Shown here: positions 48,415 through 58,964 of the stretch, one piece after another | Layout of the letters: every line of letters starts with the position of its first letter | Numbering within the stretch: the first letter of the stretch is position 1 | Source: Zhengitettix transpicula | Lineage: Eukaryota; Arthropoda; Insecta; Orthoptera; Tetrigidae | Reading direction: 5' to 3' | Length of the DNA stretch: 64,000 nucleotides | Assembly: GCA_037074705.1 (NCBI GenBank) | Contig: CM073594.1 | Location: forward strand, 74,696,509-74,760,508 | Program-made: the position numbers and the translations under genes | The notes under the pieces: model-generated | The model's database searches: none | What the model saw: the letters and a program-made list of their open reading frames with translations, nothing else | What the model was told of the DNA's origin: nothing

Positions 48415-48670
48415 TCGAACATGCTCAAACAGCCAATATTCGCGTCTATGGAAAATTTTTCGGGATCAATCAGATTGATAGCGTTTTCTATATGATTTTT
48501 GTGTTTAATTTCAACCCTTTTTTGGCACTGGAGGAGAGTGCCTTTAGGGATGGGCGTGGAAGGACGTTACTTAAAACTAATGCGAAAAAAACCGAGTTTT
48601 GTTTAGTGAAATTCAGGGTTCTGGTCGACGAGTTTAATTATGACAACCCGGAAACCCAGCTGGTTGTAAA
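48415..48670 (+). repeat. T250 repeat, single monomer
   Basis: AACAGCCAATATTCGCG, GATTGATAGCGTTTTC, GAGTGCCTTTAGGGATGGG and GACGTTACTTAAAACTAATG follow the T250 order. Confidence 0.65.
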
Positions 48671-48783
48671 TATAATAATAATTTTACTTTATTTATTTAT
48701 CTAAAAGTTCTCAATTTTCCTTTTGCTTACCGTCAAATAAGGTAAATATACTTTTATTAATTTGCCTCGCCTCTCTTTATCTA

Positions 48784-48898
48784 ACGCTTGGCTACCTTCC
48801 TCTACCCTTCCACATCCCCCCTTTCAAATCCCTTCCTATGCTATTAAAGGGGAGTTGCCACTATGTGGATTATCCTCATGTAGCCTGTTACCCTAAAA
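48784..48898 (+). repeat. R500 3' fragment
   Basis: Only the last ~115 bp, from GCTTGGCTACCTTCC to TAGCCTGTTACCCTAAAAAA. It is well preserved, so the copy is young and 5' truncated, as expected of target-primed retroposition. Confidence 0.85.
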
Positions 48899-49794
48899 AA
48901 ATCAATATCTTTCACCTGAGTAATTAATTCTTTTCATAAGAAGATAAAACGGATACACAAATACTTTCTAGGTAGTGAAAAAATTGTATGTACTTTATTA
49001 AAAAAAATTAATCAACTCCAACAAGTTTCGTCACCTGGATTTTTTCATCCCCGGCCTTTTTCAATGCCAATAAAAATTTCTAGTACAGTAAATAATATTC
49101 CCATACATATTTTTCCGTATCCAATATATCCAGATTTCTTCTCAGCTGCAGAATTCATTTTAATTTCAAAATGTTTTTTATATTATGTCTACAATCATTA
49201 TTGAGCGTACTCCGCGTCACCTACGTCAGTTCCCCCCACCACCTTGTATTTGATAGTTACCTCGATATGATAAATTCAATTCCCCTTAAGTTTCTTATAG
49301 CCGACAAAATATATTGTACTCCATTTTCCACTTTATTACTCAATTACTGCCTTGATGATTGAACGAGAGAGGAACTCTGTAATATCTAGAGTAAAAACTA
49401 ATTAATGTAGAGAGACCGTCTGATATTAAAATTATTTTGAAAGTAACCGTACTGAAAAAAAAATCAATTCAGGACTATTACAGATAAGTCAAAAGATGAA
49501 ACAACTCAAATAAGTCCACAAACATAGGTTGAAATAATTTATTTCATTTCATTTTCATGCAAGAAACTTTCGACTACTTAAAGCCATAGTCATCTCTGAA
49601 AAGCAACACAAAAAATATTTAACTGGAGAAATGACTATCTAAAGTGAATAAAAACAGTTACAATGATAAAAGAAAATATCTCTGACTATTTATAATAATA
49701 TAAATAAATAAATATAAAGGCCTTGTGTCATTGAGGTAATTATAATTTTTATTAACTAAAAAAAATTATAATTTCATGAATAAAAAGTTATCGG
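48899..49794. other. AT-rich DNA with hammerhead-like variant
   Basis: At 49023-49060 (minus) GATGAAAAAATCCAGGTGAC is followed by GAAACTTGTTGG. At ~49566-49600 (minus) GATGACTATGGCTTTAAG is followed by TAGTCGAAAG. No gene is seen. Confidence 0.4.
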
Positions 49795-49930
49795 TTTTGC
49801 ACAACGGTTTAATAGATTAAAACGCGACGTTTCGATGACTAAAAGCTTTTTAATGTATTAAACCCGTGTGAAAACTGAGAACTTTTTATCCAACAAATAC
49901 ACCGGAAAGGGCTTCAATCTTTGATAAATT
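49795..49930 (-). repeat. Hairpin-family member, diverged
   Basis: On the minus strand AAAAAGTTCTCAGTTTTCAC leads to AGTCATCGAAACGTCGCG. This is the same order as the 58.7 kb hairpin. The adjacent plus-strand CAACAAATACACCGG...CTTCAATCTTTGATA matches the sequence just right of that element. Confidence 0.55.
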
Positions 49931-50049
49931 CAAAGTTATCAGTTTTGAATAATTTTGTACACAATTCAAGAGGTAATTTAGAGGCTAGGAGCTGCCATTT
50001 TCCGCCAGTTACAACAGGTACGGCAGAAGATAATTGCATCTAAATCGCC

Positions 50050-50292
50050 ACGCTATCGGAAGGGCGTGGGACAAGTACCCAATGCCCGACCTACCTGATG
50101 CAGGTTTTTATAGGGTTTTCCCTGCATTTCTTTAGGTGAATGCCAGGTAGGATCCTTAAACCAAAGCCCGGGGGCCCCTAGTTAACCCTTCACTACCTTC
50201 CTGTGTCCTTCCGCATCCTCCCTTTCAAATCCCTTCCTATTAAATTAAAGAGGAGTTGCCACCATGTGGATTACCCTCATGTAACCTGTTAC
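50050..50292 (+). repeat. R500 retroposon copy, 5' truncated
   Basis: From CGCTATCGGAAGGGCGTGGG to CATGTAACCTGTTAC, followed by an A-run. Well preserved. Confidence 0.85.
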
Positions 50293-50335
50293 TAAAAAAA
50301 TAACCTTGAATTATATTCATAATCATTAAAAACCG

Positions 50336-50365
50336 TCAATGTTGGGGACGAAACGTCGTGAAATT
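50336..50365 (+). repeat. Hammerhead-like arm, single
   Basis: GTTGGGGACGAAACGTCGTG, then TTTTTGTTAATAAATTTT, matching the right-arm tail of the 35.6 kb element. It begins ~40 bp after an R500 tail. The left partner is unclear. Confidence 0.4.
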
Positions 50366-50419
50366 AATACTTTTTGTTAATAAATTTTATAAATAATTTT
50401 CCTAATCAAAAACAAATAT

Positions 50420-51055
50420 ATACATCATCAGGTAAAGTGGAAGATATGTACTCTTAAATTATTTTGGTAAACACATAGCCTTACATGTTCGTGACTAAGT
50501 ATGATTTTTGACAGAGGTTAAATAAACTATTTAATCCTATGCTTGTGGAGTTATGGGGGTTGATTTATCTTTTTTAAGCAACTTATCATTTGCCGTTTTT
50601 ATAGTGCGGTTAAAATTAGAAGGCACTTGGGAGTTTCTGATTTGGTCGCAAGTTGGCGCTGCAGAACTGGAAAAAACTCTTCCGTTGTTCATCAACGCTG
50701 CTTGTCCCAGCCCAACCATTTATAAGGGGAGTGGGTTCTGATTGGTTAGATTCATGGCCACGTTCACCCCTTAGCGGGAAATAACAACCAAGTGGCCATC
50801 CAATTTTAATTCGCTATACAGTAGTTTCTGATTTAGTTATTTCAGAATGTTTAAATTTATATATATGGAAAAAAAAAGATACAGCCAAATTTAGAAGGGA
50901 GAAAAATATTAAATAAGGTACTATTTAATTCAGCACTTTACCTGCAATAAGGTTCATTTAAATTTAAAAAACGACAAAGATCACATGTCTCCTGAATTAT
51001 AATGGAGTCAGAAGAGTATTTATACATTTTATTATAGAAAAATATCTCATTTACG
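50420..51055. other. Unassigned DNA
   Basis: Nothing firm. Short frames at 50.55-50.74 kb on both strands overlap each other. Confidence 0.45.
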
Positions 51056-51060
51056 ACAAC

Positions 51061-51240
51061 CACGTCGTTTAATCCCCTTCTAGAACCTCTTTTTTACTCT
51101 AAAATTTATACAGCAATAATATGTATTTATAATATTTTTTGCATATATTATTAATTTTTTAAAAGTGAATATCATTTTATAAATTTTAGATTAAAATTGT
51201 TATACCTGAAGATGATCTAGAAGAGGACGAAACGGCTCGT
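51061..51240. repeat. Hammerhead-like inverted pair 6
   Basis: The minus arm (51061-51093) reads AAGAGGTTCTAGAAGGGGAT, TAAACGACG. The plus arm (51205-51240) reads CTGAAGATGATCTAGAAGAG, GACGAAACGGCTCG. A further GACGAAACGTTGTGTGG follows at 51268, so the right side may carry two tandem motifs. Confidence 0.5.
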
Positions 51241-51299
51241 GTTTTTTTAGTTTTTCTTTGCACCCGACGAAACGTTGTGTGGAATTATATGTGGATTAT

Positions 51300-53300
51300 T
51301 ATGTCCGTATTTGGCTATCTTTCTTATTATTATTGGATATTTTTTGTAATCAAATAAATAATTAGTCATTAATTTATTTACATTATATATAATAAAATTC
51401 TAGAGATGATTGAAAGGCAAAAAAGCTAACGAAATTAATTGCCGTGGTCTTTACGTCCTATTCAATTAATGTACAGCCGTAATGAACCTTCTTCAATTAA
51501 TATAATGGAAAAAATAATTATAGGGAATTCAGAGGGCCGTCTGGTAGGCTTCTCTCCGACGTCACTGAGGAGAGAATCCATGCAAGACGTCGTCGGTGTC
51601 ACACCAACTCCTTGAGAGACTTTCTGGAACGACGGGCAAGGGAGACTGCGACACTTTGGACTTCATCCAGCAAATTCCACAGCCACAAATAAACACATCC
51701 AGCATGAGGAGGAGCAGCAAACCACTGGGAGTAAGAGATTCTAGCGGAGAAAAAGACGGAGGATGCAAGTGAGAGGGGGAAAATCTGAGGCGACGGCGGA
51801 AGAGAAAAACGTCCTGTCAAGCGTAGGGAGTGAGTGGGGATGGAGTCTGGAAAGCTCGACACACTAAGGGAAAAATATTAATCTGGTCGGAAATTTTTAT
51901 CTCAGCTTCTAATTACAAGCAATTCTGCATTAGTAAATATTATTGTCGATTTATTTTATTGTCTGGATTGGTTAAAGTTAAGGGATATTTTAAGAATAAA
52001 TAGGACAACGATCAGAAGTATAGAAAGAAGAATTAGAGAAACCAACGTTTCGAAATAGTGAACATGACATATTAGGGGAAATAAACTTCTTCAGCCTTTC
52101 CATGACTAGGCCTGTTCCGGTCTCTTCCACGGCCTTTTCCCATACGTTTCTCTTCCCTACTTAGGTTATTGTTTGTATTTTTATATGACTCTTATCGACA
52201 AACTGGATTATCTTCACAAATGACGAAAAAAGTCGTAAATTTGACGAACGATTTTTACTAATTCGTTCGACCGTATTTCGTACTCGAGTCCACCATTCCA
52301 GAATTTTATGATCTAAAATTTATTACTGAACATTATTTTCCACAGAATGCTTCATGCTTTTTCTATTAACGAAAAACTGAAAAGAAGTGCAAAATTTCGT
52401 CGGTTTTATGTCACAGAAAATTTGGTTTTTCACTAATGGCCACAACATATACAAGTTGGAAAAAAAATACACGACCTTTTGGTCGCGGAGGCCTTTTTTT
52501 TGGACATAGCCACTTGGACACCTACAGCATTGTTTAATTAGGAGGCAATGAGTCACTTTCTCTGGGAAATGGTCTGCGGCGGTATACACAGAGGGAAACA
52601 TAGAATTTAGGAGTAGACTGAAAAGATAAACGGAATATTCAGAGGAGATACAACAGAGTCGAGTATATGTGCCTTCCTGAAGGCAATCCACAGCGAATTT
52701 CCCTTATCCTGGTTTCGGTGACTAATTTAATTTCCAATTCGGTTCTGAAAATGTGTGTAACATTTCCAACTTCCCCGTTGGGAGACACGTGAAGCGGTCA
52801 GCTTAAAATGTTTCAGTCTGTCTGCCTCGTTCTCTGTCTCTCTCTGTTTCCGGCGATCTCCTGCCAGTACCAAAACAAAACTTCACTCTCGGAGTTTTGT
52901 TCGAGAGTTGAGGGTTAGGAGGGTGTGGGATGGGGGGAGGGGAAGGAGTGAGTGAGTGAGTGAGGCTAAAATGCGAACAAAACACGAGAACACACACTTC
53001 TTCTCCCTTTCCAACCCGAAAACTCTGCGAAAAGCTTCGGGAAGAGACAAAGATAGAGACGGAGAACGAGTGAGAGGGGTTATTAAAGAGGAACGAACGG
53101 TCCGACCAATGGGGGGGGGGGGCGGGGGCCCGACTGCAATCTCCAGCCAACACTGTCCGTGTCGCAATGGCCGTAGCCATAACCATAAACCAATCCTCAA
53201 GCAGTGTCACACGGGGGGAAAGAAGATTCTGACAGACACACTCGGGCATTTACTGTAATCAAATCACCGAGGGAAATTGGATCCTATACGTCTTCTAGAC
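51300..53300. other. Unassigned DNA with GC-rich islands
   Basis: 51.54-51.87 kb and 52.8-53.26 kb are GC-richer with long overlapping frames and a G run at ~53110-53121. No domain or convincing splice structure is recognised. They could be promoter or first-exon regions. Confidence 0.35.
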
Positions 53301-53304
53301 GACA

Positions 53305-53790
53305 TTCAATATAAGGAATAAATCGCGATTTTCAATTGTAATAGACGTGGCTGAAAGTAGGAGTAAACGTAAGAACGAAGGAAGGAAGCTAAAGATGTAA
53401 AGAAAGCAGAAAATTAAAGCGAAGAAACATGCGAAAGGAAACATGAAGATAAAATTATTAAAGAAAATTGAAGGAAGCCGGAAAAATGGAGGTAAATCAT
53501 AACTATAAAAGTGAAAATGAATATGGGAAATAAATTATGTGAAGTTAATGATCCAGTGTAAGGAATAAATCCTGATTTTTCATTGCACTAATCGTGACTA
53601 ATGCTAGGGGTAAAAGAAATATTTAAGGAAAAACGAAAATTAAATTGAAGGGAAACAGGTTGACATTAAAGAAATTATGAAAGGAAGTATCCGGAAACAA
53701 GGAGGAAAATTAGAAGTATAAAAGGGGAAAAATATAAGAGATATGAAATTGTGAAAGGAATTATGAAAACTGAAGAGTACGGCAAAAGTA
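53305..53790. repeat. Old tandem duplication, unit about 244 bp
   Basis: TAAGGAATAAATCGCGATTT at ~53312 recurs as TAAGGAATAAATCCTGATTT at ~53556. It is followed in both by CATT/AATTG...GTGACTAATGC or GTGGCTGAAAG, then purine-rich sequence. Confidence 0.5.
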
Positions 53791-54184
53791 CAAAAATAAA
53801 AATTGTGAAGAGAATTAAGCAAAGAGAAAGACCAAAAATATGTACAGAAATATAAAGAGACTCTCCAAGTGAAAAAGGATCAAATAATCAAGGCATCGTG
53901 GTGTGGACTACAGATGAGAGAAATTAATAACAAAATGTATAAATAGGAACAAAGACGAAAGAAAAAATAATGAATATGACGCACAGATGGAAATACATGA
54001 TGAACAGGAGAGAAAAATTGACAAAACAATGTGGATAGTTATGGAAGATAGGACGTATTAAATATAAGCAATCCAGGAATTTACAGAAAAAAAATATTGA
54101 CAAAGCTGGTGGCACAGAAACGTATACAAACTAAAAAATTGAGAATAAAAAAAGATCAGATGCCGAGAAAGGAATTGGTGCCGA

Positions 54185-54335
54185 CCTCCTGTGGTGTAGG
54201 GGTCAGCGTGACTGCCGCACATCACAGAGGTTCCGCGAATCCCGAGAAACTCTCGTCAAATCAGTCTCCCGACAAGGAAATCTGAGTCGCTAATAACCAG
54301 AGCTGTTGGTGCGACTGTAAATAATCAATATATAT
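54185..54335 (+). repeat. tRNA-derived SINE
   Basis: The head CTCCTGTGGTGTAGGGGTCA, then GCGTGACTGCC, is tRNA-like with a good box A. GAGGTTCCGCGAATCCCG is a box B interrupted by two to three bases. The body GGAAATCTGAGTCGCTAATA...GGTGCGACTGTAAATAATCA is of the kind seen in tRNA-derived SINEs. It ends at a (TA)n tract where the next element sits. Confidence 0.6.
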
Positions 54336-54345
54336 ATATATATAT

Positions 54346-55549
54346 TGTGGTAATTAAGAGGAAATAATTAATTAATAAACAAAAATTTGGACTCGCATTG
54401 TTAGCGGCATAAAACACACAAGTCGTACACAAGAAATTGCAAAAATGCAATATTTGTGGGTATTGTAGAGGTTGGTTCGCTAGACGCGCATAGCAGAGTC
54501 TGTGGGGAGGCGAGCTCCAGTAAAGTCGTCTTGGAAATATAGCAGTGGACAGACGAAAAGAATAAAATCCAGAAAGTGCTTGGATACATGTAACAACAGC
54601 TAAAACAGTTAGAACATTTTTACAAGTTGCAGTCTGTGAGACAACTACGTAATATTCAACGCTAAATATTTAGAATGCTGAGTCTAAATCATTATATTCT
54701 CGATTCAGACCATTTCTTCAAATTTGGAAACCCAGGTAACTGCATCCAGCAGTTAACAATCCTCGTAACGAGCTGATAGGATTTCGTAAACGAACAGGGA
54801 ACCAACTTTTGCAAAACTAAAAGTGTTGATTAGAGTCAGTGGATAAAATGGCCTGTCTATAAAGTGCAATAAGTGTGTGTGTACGAACGAGACAATTTCC
54901 TTGAGTACCAGAGACCGTAAGGTAAAATTCCACAGAATTACTCTTTGTAAACTCATAAGTAAAGATATTGTCGTCAGATTTCGAAGTTCGTATTTTATGT
55001 TTTTGCATTGTAATAAATCTATTGATGAATTAAGGATTAATTGAAAATGGAAATTGAAATTTATTTGCCTAATAATTTGTGTAAATTTAATTGACTTGCG
55101 TTAATAAATTTGTTAGTCTATTTTAAAATCTTGACTCTTATTAAAACAATCCTATCATTTTAATATTTAAATCACTACAAATTGGCAATAAAAAGTGCAA
55201 TAAGTGTGTGTGTACGAACGAGACAATTTCCTTGAGTACCAGAGACCGTAAGGTAAAATTCCACAGAATTACTCTTTGTAAACTCATAAGTAAAGATATT
55301 GTCGTCAGATTTCGAAGTTCGTATTTTATGTTTTTGCATTGTAATAAATCTATTGATGAATTAAGGATTAATTGAAATTTATTTGCCTAATAATTTGTGT
55401 AAATTTAATTGACTTGCGTTAATAAATTTGTTAGTCTATTTTAAAATCTTGACTCTTATTAAAACAATCCTATCATTTTAATATTTAAATCACTACAAAT
55501 TGGCGCCTCAACGTGGCGATTTAATTGTCATTAATTTGTGATTACCACA
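54346..55549 (+). mobile_element. TA-flanked TG...CA element (copy A) with internal duplication
   Basis: Starts TGTGGTAATTAAGAGG and ends GTGATTACCACA, so TGTGGTAAT and ATTACCACA are perfect 9 bp inverted termini. (TA)n lies on both sides. A primer-binding-site-like TTGGCGCCTCAACGTGGCG is at 55499-55519, ~48 bp before the end and directly after ATCACTACAAA. It includes two near-identical ~331 bp tandem units. No coding frame is seen. Whether this is an LTR fused to a remnant or a terminal-inverted-repeat element is open. Confidence 0.6.
54861..55500. repeat. Tandem duplication, unit 331 bp
   Basis: AAAGTGCAATAAGTGTGTGT at 54861 restarts at 55192. The units look identical except that GAAAATGGAAATT is reduced in the second and the ends differ. 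The high identity means the duplication is recent. Confidence 0.9.
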
Positions 55550-55561
55550 ATATATATATAT

Positions 55562-56662
55562 TGTAGTAATTGGTAATTAAGGCATTGTTCTAATTGAGAA
55601 GTTGAATTGTAGAGGACTCATTATTGGTGGCTATAGCGGACGCCGCAACAAACCGGCAATGCAAAGAAAGTATTGTTGATCGGTCGAGAAGGTTTTACGC
55701 GCTCAAAATTTACGAGACGAACGAACAGTTGGGCAGCGGACAGCAAGTAGAACACAGTAAAAGAACGAACAGTTGGGCAGCGGACAGCAAGAAGAACACA
55801 GTAAAAGAACGAACAGTTGGGCAGCGGACAGCAAGTGGAACACAGTAAAAGAACGAACAGTTGGGCAGTAAACGGCGAGATGTACAGAGTAAAATTCTAA
55901 TTCACGAAAACTTGAACAATCTTTGTCAGTCAGCAGTGAAGACTGAAAGGTCTAATTTAAAAGAACGAGAAAGTGTTCCAGTAACCAGTACGCTGTTATA
56001 TCAAAAATGCAGAAACTGAACTAGTCTTCAGTCAACAGACAAAACCAATGAGGTGCATTTTCAACAAAAATCCACGAGATATACAAATCCAGGTTGCAGT
56101 AAATCATCGAGAATCGACAAATTTATTTTAAACCAACTAACAAACTACGCTAATTAGAGTCTGTGAACATTTAGAGTCTGTGAGTACTTAGAATCAGTGA
56201 TATCCCCAAAATTGTGCACAAAAAGCAAAATGAGTCCTGGGCTGCCGTAAGTAGAAAGAAAACTTTAAAATTATTGTAAACCGTTTTTAAAAAATAAACG
56301 TCAGATCGTTCTTTAATTATTCCGATCATTCTTTAATTATTGATAAAATGAAATTGTTTAAACTCAATCTTTTAGCATTATTCCTTCAGCAACAAATTTC
56401 GTCTATGTTCAGACGCATTGATTCCCATATAAAGTAAATGAAATTTTTGTGATTTTGTTCATATAAATTCTGCCATTATCAAACCCAGTTCAAGACCCTG
56501 AGATCCCAAATATTTTGTAATTTGAATACTTGTTTTAAAATTGTTAATAAAGCTTGTTTAATAGTTTTCACGTAATAGTTCTTTTAATTTAAAAACGCCA
56601 CATAATTCACATCTTGTATTATTGTAAAAGATGAAATAAATATAAATTTTTTAATTATTACA
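55562..56662 (+). mobile_element. TA-flanked TG...CA element (copy B)
   Basis: Starts TGTAGTAATTGGTAATTAAG and ends TTAATTATTACA. The terminal 9-mers TGTAGTAAT and ATTATTACA differ at one place. ATATAT lies on both sides. Homologous to 3081-4067. Contains a 44 bp minisatellite. A 74-codon frame at 55624-55848 is the minisatellite read through and is not a gene. Confidence 0.65.
55718..55895. repeat. 44 bp minisatellite, about four units
   Basis: The unit contains GAACGAACAGTTGGGCAGCG, GACAGCAAG and AACACAGTAAAA. Units start at about 55719, 55763, 55807 and 55851. The homologous site in the 3.1 kb copy has about two diverged units. Confidence 0.9.
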
Positions 56663-56689
56663 ATATATATATATATATATATATGAAAG

Positions 56690-57030
56690 AATTGGTGAAA
56701 AATAAAAAGAGAAAGTAGGCAAAGTAAGAAAGGCAGAACAAGAAGCAAAGAAACAAATACAGTTTAATAGAGATGCTGTTACGGAAAAAAATAGAGGAAC
56801 AATAAACCAAAACAAAAGTAATTAAAATGGAAAATAAAAGATGATTTATGGAATAACCTGTAAGGAAAGCGATAAACAAGGATGGGAAGAGGGAAGGAAT
56901 AAGAAAGAGCTGTAAATAAATAATGGAAGAAAGAATAATGAAGAACATAGAAACGTCGTTGTTCACAAACAAACACGAAAATAAAAGCAAAATATTTCAA
57001 TCCTTACTTTGGTAATTGGTTGAATTGTTA
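56690..57030. other. Purine-rich unassigned DNA
   Basis: GA- and AA-rich on the plus strand. Open frames on the minus strand are low-complexity and hydrophobic (F, Y, S, I) and are not credible genes. Confidence 0.5.
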
Positions 57031-57036
57031 CGTGAT

Positions 57037-57324
57037 ATTATTATATAGCTAATAAATCCCCTTTCAACCAGTTCTCTGCTGATAAACAACCCCCAATTAT
57101 CCCTGAATGTGAACTTGCAGACGTAATTAGTGAGGAAGGAGCTTTGACGAGTGTCGGTCTAATTGAAACGAGACTGAAGTGCAGCAGTGAGTTTTCCACT
57201 TTGGATTGGAAGGACGTAAATGGTGAGATGGCACGCGACGATAAGCTAAACGTCCGTGAGTTACTATCGCAACGGCTAATTGTTGATTACGGACGGTCGA
57301 TTGTTGCTGTTGAAGCGCGGTAAT
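57037..57324 (+). CDS. Possible exon without start codon
   Basis: A stop-free plus frame of ~95 codons reads ...QPPIIPECELADVISEEG...VGLIETRLKC...STLDWKDVNGEMARD...LLSQRLIVDYGRSIVAVEAR before a stop. Its composition is protein-like (acidic and mixed), unlike the low-complexity frames nearby, and the DNA is GC-richer. A possible acceptor, CCCTGAATGTGAACTTGCAG, lies at ~57119. I recognise no family. TAAT-rich words (GGCTAATTG, GTAATTAGCCAG) also make a regulatory element possible. Confidence 0.2.
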
Positions 57325-57789
57325 TAGCCAGTTACTGGCAGCGCTGGGCAGTTAGGCGGAATAGCTGTCATCTCTAGACTATGGCCCACACGTTATTAGG
57401 ACAAAACGTACTGTCACTGGTCTTAGCCATTAAAAAAACCCTCAAAATTCGGCCTTGCTTTCACATTATCGTGCTCCATTTTCCCTGATTTTAAAACTAC
57501 TCACTAAAACATTTTTCTAATCTTCATGACGATTTTGTCGTGTAGAAACGATCAGCCCAGCCCTCACCAAACTTCAAAAGTCACTAACCCCGAGAAATAT
57601 TTGAAAAGCAGAATCATAAATTTTAATATATATGAGACAATCGTTTGAGAAACGCAAGAGACGCGAAAGAACGATACGAACCAGGTGACGACCTCGTTCT
57701 TGCGGCTTTTGCGTTTCTGAAACACCTGATCAAAGCAAAAAGGATTGCAGAAGTGTTATGTGGCATTTATTTGATCATACTCCTTAGTT

Positions 57790-58460
57790 CCCCCTATAAT
57801 ATTGATGGTTGTTCCTTTGAAAAAGGTTAATGTTATTAAAGACTTAGGAATATTATTTGATGGAAAACAGACATTAATGTGTCTACGCAAATTTTTAGGT
57901 TTCATTAGAAGAAAATGTAAATTATTTAACTCCCCTTTCACTATTAAAATGTTATGTATATCGTTGGCGATACCAATATTAATTAATTTATAGCTGGGCC
58001 ACCCCTTCACTAATAAATTTATCAAGAAAATTGTAACTGTACAACATAAATTCGTTAAGAATAATGATTTTTCCAGACCCGTTTACAAAGCATAATTAAA
58101 AAAAAATTGCTACGGAATTGAAAATCCCATCACTGGATTCTGAATGCTGCTCTAAAAATTAAAAATTAATTTTTAAGTTTATTAACAATAATATGGATTG
58201 TATTTATTTAGTTTAAAAATTAAAATTTTAGTTTTTCCTTCTAGAAACTCTATATTGAAATATATGTTTGTGGTAAAGCAATTATAGAGTAATTTACACC
58301 ATACAACCAATAATGAGAATGTCGGATTTGGTTAATGTTCTAGATGATGATTTAATTGAATTAAAATTTTTTGAATTGTTAATGTTGATTTTGATTAATG
58401 AATATCCATTTGAAAATATTGGATTATGTATTTTAAATATAATTTTGTTTTAAAATGTAA
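57790..58460 (+). pseudogene. Jockey-like LINE reverse transcriptase, 3' fragment
   Basis: At 57800-57990 the frame VNVIKDLGILFDGKQT, then FLGFIRRKCKLFNSPFTIK, then ISLAIPIL matches the stretch after the reverse transcriptase palm in Jockey-type elements (KDLGVxFD, ...FIxR, ...SLVRPIxEY). It continues out of frame as CSWATP and TNKFIKKIVTVQHKFVK. Near 58300, IQPIMRMSDLVNVLDDDLIE resembles the C-terminal end (SPINRM). An internal deletion follows FDGKQT, and several frameshifts occur. Confidence 0.7.
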
Positions 58461-58740
58461 AATTTTGTGGAAGTATTTTATTAATGTAAAATGGACAAAA
58501 GTCCGTGTTATTTTCCTTTATTTGGCTATTTATTTAATTAGTACTATTTTTAAAAGTTTTAGAATTAGTGAGGCCATAACATTTGTAGCGTGTTGGAAGT
58601 AAATGGTCTTTAATAAATTCATGACGAGTGTAATAAGTGGACGGTCAAATTTGGCGGTAACTTTACGAGATCATCAGTTATAAACGTTGGACATTTTATG
58701 CCTCAGTTTCCTGACCCGTATTTCAGGGTGGATATATATT

Positions 58741-58920
58741 ATTTTGAAGGAAAAGTTCTCGGGTTTCCACCCGGGTAAAACAGCCAAGATGACGGCAGTG
58801 CATTTGGTCGTCAAAACGTCGCGTTACAATGGCTGTTTTACCCGGGTGGAAACCCGAGAACTTTTTCTTCAACAAATACACCGGGAAAGCCTTCGATCTT
58901 TGATATATTATTCTTATTTG
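58741..58920 (+). mobile_element. Hairpin element with 36 bp perfect inverted repeat
   Basis: 58751-58786 (AAAAGTTCTCGGGTTTCCAC then CCGGGTAAAACAGCCA) and 58830-58865 are exact reverse complements over 36 bp. The 43 nt loop contains AGATGACGGCAG and GGTCGTCAAAACGTCGCG. It is the intact reference for the diverged copies at 5.8, 25.1, 38.4 and 49.9 kb. The loop end AAAACGTCG parallels the GAAACGTCG of the hammerhead-like arms. Sequence just outside (CAACAAATACACCGGGAAAG) recurs at the 49.9 kb copy, so the element extends to ~58920. It sits between two Jockey-like fragments. Confidence 0.75.
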
Positions 58921-58964
58921 ATGGAAGTTTTGTTTCTTTATGTAGTGCTTTTCCTTAAGAACCC

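Noticed and set aside
54185..54250. Functional tRNA gene
   Set aside because: Box B is interrupted and the acceptor and T stems do not close. It fits a SINE head better.
54346..56662. One full LTR retrotransposon with copies A and B as its two LTRs
   Set aside because: A and B are not direct repeats of each other, and only ~12 bp of TA lie between them, so they are separate insertions.
56658..57000. 110-codon hydrophobic minus-strand frame as a membrane protein
   Set aside because: It is the complement of purine-rich low-complexity DNA. Composition alone gives F, S, I and Y runs.
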